Below, in pieces: positions 60,027 to 64,000 of a stretch of DNA of 64,000 bases. Numbering within the stretch: the first letter of the stretch is position 1; every line of letters begins with the position of its first letter. Source of the DNA: Acidobacteriota bacterium (lineage in GTDB: Bacteria; Acidobacteriota; Blastocatellia; RBC074). Where the stretch lies: positions 1 to 64,000 of the forward strand of contig JADJLO010000007.1 of NCBI GenBank assembly GCA_016710075.1. Reading direction: 5' to 3'. Position numbers and translations under genes: made by a program. Under the pieces are notes generated by a model. It worked only from the letters and a program-made list of their open reading frames with translations. It was not told where the DNA came from and made no database searches.

Positions 60027-60249
60027 TTCTCCCTCCAGGTTGACTTTGCAAATACTGAAGCTTTAGTAACGCGGATTGTGCTTGTCAATATTCTAGTTCA
60101 CCAAAGATAAACACAAGATAAACGCGAGATTTGGGAAGTTATTCCCGTTTCGGATCAGAAAAGTATGTGGGCAATAATCGAGCAAAGCCGCTGCCGCCGC
60201 CAGCCTTTCTGATAACTCCTGACAGGACTGGCATAAGGTTTGCGGATTT

Positions 60250-60423
60250 GTAAATATCGGAGGGGGACCCTACACGGTAGTTGATTCCGGCCAGCAGAAC
60301 CAATATGTCGGTCTCGACCAGGTCAATGCCATCATCCCCCGCAGCCTCATCGGCCGCGGCACCTCAGTCTCGCCATGACAGTCGATGGAAAGGTCCCAAA
60401 CACCGTGACGGTATCGATCAAAT
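60250..60423 (+). pseudogene. Relic of a TIGR03437 domain C-terminus
   Basis: Without a start codon, the frame from about 60266 reads G-P-Y-T-V-V-D-S-G-Q-Q-N-Q-Y-V-G-L-D-Q-V-N-A-I-I-P-R-S-L-I-G-R-G and meets a stop at about 60376. One frame over it continues T-V-D-G-K-V-P-N-T-V-T-V-S-I-K-stop at 60423. This is the closing part of the TIGR03437 domain (x-G-L-D-Q-V-N-x-x-x-P). Only about 55 residues remain, so this is a gene fragment. The rest of the 570-bp gap (60027-60595) holds the hairpin at 60544 and no other recognised feature. Confidence 0.7.
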
Positions 60424-60543
60424 GAAGGATTCACGTTTGGCAATAATTTGATTTCCCGATCCGACCTGCCAAAGCAGACATCATCGACTGGGCCACAGCC
60501 GGTCCTGAATTTCGGGCAAATTGTCGAGCTGGGAAAAGTGGTT

Positions 60544-60587
60544 ATTCAATACGGCAAACGGGGATAGACCCTTTTGCCGTATTGAAT
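60544..60587 (-). terminator. Terminator hairpin after the PFOR-like gene
   Basis: Perfect 15-bp arms (60544-60558 and 60573-60587, with core CAATACGGCAAA) and a 14-base loop, 9 bases downstream of the stop codon on the minus strand. Confidence 0.7.
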
Positions 60588-60595
60588 TCTCCTGA

Positions 60596-62800
60596 CTACC
60601 GAAAAGCTTCGGCGCGAGCGAGCAGGTCTTCAAGACCCGGTTCGTTCGGGTTGAGCGGTTTGCCGGGGTGGATGATCGCCACTGGGCAACTCTCAGCCGC
60701 AAGGACGAGCTGGCTGTAGGTGCCTGCGGCAAGGTCTGCAATGTAGGCCTGCTTGTTCTCGTTGTAGGCGAACATCTTGTTGTTGATATTCGTGCACTCG
60801 TTGCACGTCGTGCATCGAGGGGTTTCGATCCTGGCTTCGTCGGGCGAAGGCGCCAGTTCCGTTTCGGCGGGAACGGCGGAAGGCGCCGCAACCGGGGATG
60901 CCGAAGCGACCGCCGGTGTGCGGCACAACCGCAGACTCGTGCTGCTGCTGGTGTTCTTCCCAGAGCACCCTCTCGCGCGCCAGCAGGCGCTCTGCGTATG
61001 AGTTGTGAATGCCGCCCAGTTCCTGCAGGCTGTGCCACGCGTCGCGGCAGCGCAGAGCGGCCCGGATCAGTTTGTCGTCGACGATCACTTTCTGCAGCAG
61101 GTTGTCGCGGTCGACCATCAGAATGCAGGGTACCTTATCCGGCATTCCTTTCGCTTCATACCTCACGAAGTGGTCAGCCGGGATCATGTTGGCATTCCAT
61201 TTCGCCCGGGGAACAAGCGCAAAATGTCTGGCAAAGCGGCGGTCGCTCGCGATGAAATCAATCAAGGTGAATGAGACGTCGCCTTCGACCCGCTGGTTAT
61301 TTCCGTCCTCGTAGGCGAAGCTCTGAACCGGCCAGTCGAGATCAACCTGGGAATTGGCGTTGAGATAGAACCGCGCCGCCCAGTTCCCGCCTGCGGATGG
61401 ATCGTAGGTATAAGCCGGAAATGCACGCGACTCCATCGCTGCCGCCGCGGTCAGGTAAGACGGAAGGCCGCCGGCATTTCCGCTCTCGCCCGAGAAGACG
61501 CTGAACAGCGCCGGTCCCGCGTAGTTGAATCCCTTGAGAATGCGCTCGCGGAACTGGTAGAGATGCGAGCCGCTTGCCTGCAAAACGTAGACATCGTTGA
61601 GGCCGATCGCCATGTTGGCAAGCTGTTTGCTGTGCATGCCGAATGCGAGATGGGCGTCGCCGCCGAGCGCCGATTCTTCATATAAGTCATCGGTCTGCAC
61701 CAGCACCTTCATCGGTAGGCCCGCGGAAAAAATATCCATCAGCTTGTCGCTTTCGGCCCCGTGCAGATGCGCATCGCTGATACATACCAGGTAGTCCGGA
61801 AAACGCGCAAGATCTTTCGGGTCGAGGCCGTCCTCGCCAAACTCCGCAAACAGTACATCGTGGCGGGCCTCGTTGTACTGCGAGTCGATCTCGAGTTCGG
61901 CGATGGCGATTGTCCTGGCCAGTTCGATCGCCCTGGGCAATCGCTCGCGATACGCCGCGAGAGCACCCGAGCAGTCGTTGAACATGAACGCGTAGGGCTC
62001 CACGCCGCTGTCTGATCCATCATTTCCGTGCGATACATTGAAGAACCGTTGCGACTTGAGCACCTCGAGAAGCTGTTCTATCCGCCGGTGCCGGCCGGCC
62101 GGCAGCGTGGAATCAGCGGAAGTCCTGCTGAGTATGCGAGACATGGCGCCGAAGTCGAATACTTCCGCATAAGCCGTTCCGACCGAGGCCTTCAGGCTTT
62201 CTTCGCTCAGACCTGCTCTGGAGTATGCGAATTCGACGCGCAGGATATCCGAAAGTTTCTGGATCAGTTTGCCAATGTCCTCGCGCATCCGGCGCGCTTT
62301 CGCCTGCTGCACCACCACCCACATGTGCCTGAACATTTGCGCGGATGTCGCCTTGCCGCAGTCGAATACCTCGCCGTCGATCTTGAGAGCGGCGCGCGCG
62401 CGCTTGAGGCTGTCCTTGAGCAGGTCATCTCCATTCGCCGTGAGAAGGCCCGCCGCCTTGTCCCACATCTCCAGAAGCGACCCGCCTCGCCGGCAGCAAC
62501 CGCGGAACGTATTTTTTGCTCGACCCGAAGCGCGTGCTGGGTCAAACGGTCGCCATCGTCACCCTTCGCGATCTCATGTGTCACGCCATCAATGATACCC
62601 GATAGCGATTGCACACAATTGCGGTCGGCTGAAGCATTGCGCACCAGAACGAGCGGAAAGTCATAACGCAACTGCGTCAGATCCCTGTATCCCGAGAAGA
62701 GCGCCGGACGCAGTCCGAGTTCGTCGATCGCTTCAAGCCCTGTGCCGGCCCTTTTACCAGTCAGATGAAATGCAACGAGTTCCTGTAGTCCCGCTTCCAT
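60596..62800 (-). CDS. PFOR-like protein fused to a C-terminal [4Fe-4S] ferredoxin domain (two frame breaks)
   Basis: 734 residues after correcting a missing base near 62477 and an extra base between 60905 and 60960. The middle (about 330-480) aligns by eye with the TPP domain of pyruvate:ferredoxin oxidoreductase: L-M-D-I-F-S-A-G-L-P-M-K-V-L-V, then S-K-Q-L-A-N-M-A-I-G-L-N-D-V-Y-V, G-P-A-L-F-S-V-F-S-G and A-F-P-A-Y-T-Y-D-P. But the G-D-G and N-T-G-G-Q cofactor residues of real PFORs are absent. The C-terminus has C-T-T-C-N-E-C and a distant C-P, a single-cluster ferredoxin pattern. The N-terminal 300 residues are unrecognised. It lies downstream of a korB-like gene, so it may be an electron-transfer or scaffold partner. 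Confidence 0.7.
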
Positions 62801-62843
62801 ATATGTGTCCGATTATTATTGTTATTAAAATGAGTATTAAGCT

Positions 62844-63207
62844 CTCATGTTACGCAGGGAATATTCTTTATTTTGATTTGACTAGCCCACAACCCGCGAA
62901 GCGGGTGGCAGCATGTAGCCCAGGGTGAAGCGAGGCCGAAGGCCGAGCGGAACCCTGGGTATAGTAATTAACATCATTCAGAGCCCGTGAAACGGGCGAC
63001 AGAAAAATAGCCACTAAATCTTTGGCCCTAAATCTGTCGCCCACTTCGTGGGCTTGGTTTTATTTTTCAACTGAACCTAGGGTTCCGCTCGGCCTTCGGC
63101 CTCGCTTCACCCCAGGCTACATGCTGCCGCCGGCTTCGCCGGCTGTTTGAATTACTTCAAAAGAACGTGTCAAACCGATTCAGGAATACTTACTTGCGTA
63201 ACATCAG
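62844..63207 (-). mobile_element. MITE-like composite palindromic element, copy B
   Basis: About 360 bp with near-perfect terminal inverted repeats (ATGTTACGCA at 62847-62856, TGCGTAACAT at 63195-63204, extendable to 12 of 13 bases). The interior contains GCGAAGCGGG, GGGTGAAGCGAGGCC/GGCCTCGCTTCACCC, and CCCGTGAAACGGGC palindromes. Its complement matches 33087-33411. It separates the korB-like gene from the PFOR-like gene and may affect their joint transcription. It encodes no protein, so any mobility would require a transposase supplied in trans. Confidence 0.8.
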
Positions 63208-63218
63208 TTACCAATTAC

Positions 63219-64000
63219 TCAGGCAGCCGGCTCGGCGTCCTCGGGCCATACGGTGAACTTGTCGAGTTCGGCGTTGAGCCCCTTCTGAATCAAATCGATC
63301 GTCCGCAACTGGCCGGCATTTCGCACCTCTTCGTAGCAGGGAACCTCCGGGTCGTGGTACAGGATTCCAACCGGGATCGGATCGGTGCTTGACGCGATTT
63401 CGCGCGCACGATTGATATCGGATGGATCGTGTATCAGTTGGTTCTTGTAAACCTTGGCCAGCGCCGGATTGAGGGTTATCCCGTTCTCGTGATTGAGCAG
63501 GAGGATGCGGTCCGGATCGTGCATCCAGGGCTCGTACATGTTCGGCAGCCATTCCGGGCAACGCTGGACGATGCGCACGAACGAGAAGCCCTTGTGATGA
63601 TAAGCCGCCGAGATGATCGAGTAGAGCGCATCCGGGATCCAGTCGACCGCCTGCGCCACGAAGGAGACGTTCTGCACGCCAAGCGTGACGGTGAGCGGAT
63701 TGAGCGCATCGAGATACGACCCGCGCGGAGTGGTCTTGCTCTTAGTCCCGATCGGAGAAGTCGGTGATGCCTGCATCTTGGTCAGACCGTAGATCTGGTT
63801 GTCATGCAAAAGCACAGTCATGTTCATGTTGTAGCGGATCGCGTGGATCCAGTGGGCGGCGCCGATGCTGCAGCAGTCGCCGTCGCCCGTGTTGACAAAC
63901 ACGTTGAGATCCGGCCGCGCCATCTTGACCCCCTTGGGCGATCGGCAGAGCGCGCCCGTGGATGCCATGGAAACCGTAAGTCTTCATGTAATGCGGGAAA
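63219..64000 (-). CDS. 2-oxoacid:ferredoxin oxidoreductase beta subunit, 5' cut by window edge (one frame break)
   Basis: About 260 residues visible; the start lies beyond the window. It reads F-P-H-Y-M-K-T-Y-G-F-H-G-I-H-G-R-A-L-P-I-A-Q-G, then after an extra base in a five-base C-run (63929-63933) V-K-M-A-R-P-D-L-N-V-F-V-N-T-G-D-G-D-C-C-S-I-G-A-A-H. The TPP/metal motif G-D-G-D ... N-Q-I-Y-G-L-T-K-x-Q-x-S-P-T-S is intact. This is the KorB/PorB type that decarboxylates a 2-oxoacid with CoA and reduces ferredoxin. The alpha subunit gene should lie just upstream, outside the window. Its stop is 11 bases from the MITE-like element. 2-oxoglutarate is the likeliest substrate but not proven. Confidence 0.9.

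Noticed and set aside
60481..61038. Separate Arg/Pro-rich minus-strand gene
   Set aside because: It is an alternative frame of the PFOR-like/ferredoxin gene; the frame with C-T-T-C-N-E-C is the real one.

Overview
ORGANISM. The window looks like chromosomal DNA of an acidobacterium (Acidobacteriota). Pointers: a TIGR03437-type C-terminal domain protein (a domain largely seen in Solibacter-like Acidobacteriota) plus a decayed second copy; hopanoid-associated hpnA and hpnG; many secreted peptidases, PQQ/beta-propeller proteins and periplasmic c-type cytochromes; a small secreted protein of a type I associate with this phylum; and intergenic DNA full of short-period repeats. Composition is moderately GC-rich. 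This assignment is inference from gene content. No rRNA, tRNA, phage or insertion-sequence transposase is visible.

LAYOUT. 0-0.5 kb: end of a toxin-like gene and a DUF2283 gene. 0.5-8.7 kb: glpD, secreted M28 peptidase, TIGR03437 protein, and a GT2/GT39 pair for lipid-linked sugar transfer. 8.7-12.5 kb: a type 2 IPP isomerase-like gene, hpnG, yjbQ and hpnA, an isoprenoid/hopanoid-associated group. 12.5-21.2 kb: pckA, a CPBP protease, an NtrY/NtrX two-component pair, nadA behind a promoter overlapped by inverted repeats, a small membrane protein, a 251-bp stretch made only of G and C (probable artefact) and a Rieske protein. 21.4-32.4 kb: BON protein, Tat-exported Gfo/Idh/MocA oxidoreductase, BamB-like propeller, xylulokinase-like kinase, isoquinoline-oxidoreductase-type molybdoenzyme, saccharopine-dehydrogenase-like reductase and a CaiB-type CoA transferase. 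32.6-39.1 kb: small secreted protein, a copy of a MITE-like repeat, S9 peptidase, DUF4197 and VOC proteins. 39.4-48.9 kb: a largely extracytoplasmic redox cluster: two cytochrome c/copper type II monooxygenase-like proteins, a monoheme cytochrome, an unknown protein, a Tat-exported thiamine-diphosphate enzyme, a cytochrome-PQQ dehydrogenase resembling polyvinyl-alcohol dehydrogenase, and an LLM oxidoreductase. 49.3-60 kb: large sortilin/BNR propeller protein and an efflux operon (TolC, adaptor, RND permease, YncE-like propeller). 60-64 kb: TIGR03437 relic, a PFOR-like/ferredoxin fusion, a second MITE-like copy, and a 2-oxoacid:ferredoxin oxidoreductase beta subunit cut by the window edge.

HOW IT FITS TOGETHER. 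Most interesting are the 39-48 kb cluster, which suggests periplasmic oxidation and C-C bond chemistry of an unknown substrate, and the PFOR-like fusion, whose TPP-domain region appears to have lost its cofactor motif. Several families of intergenic repeats (GAATNNN and ACTTTAA heptamers, a GAAACAAAC-like nonamer, an EcoRI-centred palindrome, and a roughly 360-bp composite palindrome) recur at gene ends and sometimes supply stop codons.

QUALITY. From about 28 kb onward, eight or nine genes carry one-base frame breaks, most of them in or beside short homopolymers; none was seen before 28 kb. The restored lengths I checked are multiples of three. Sequencing or assembly error is the likeliest cause, so these genes are annotated as one CDS each with the break positions given.
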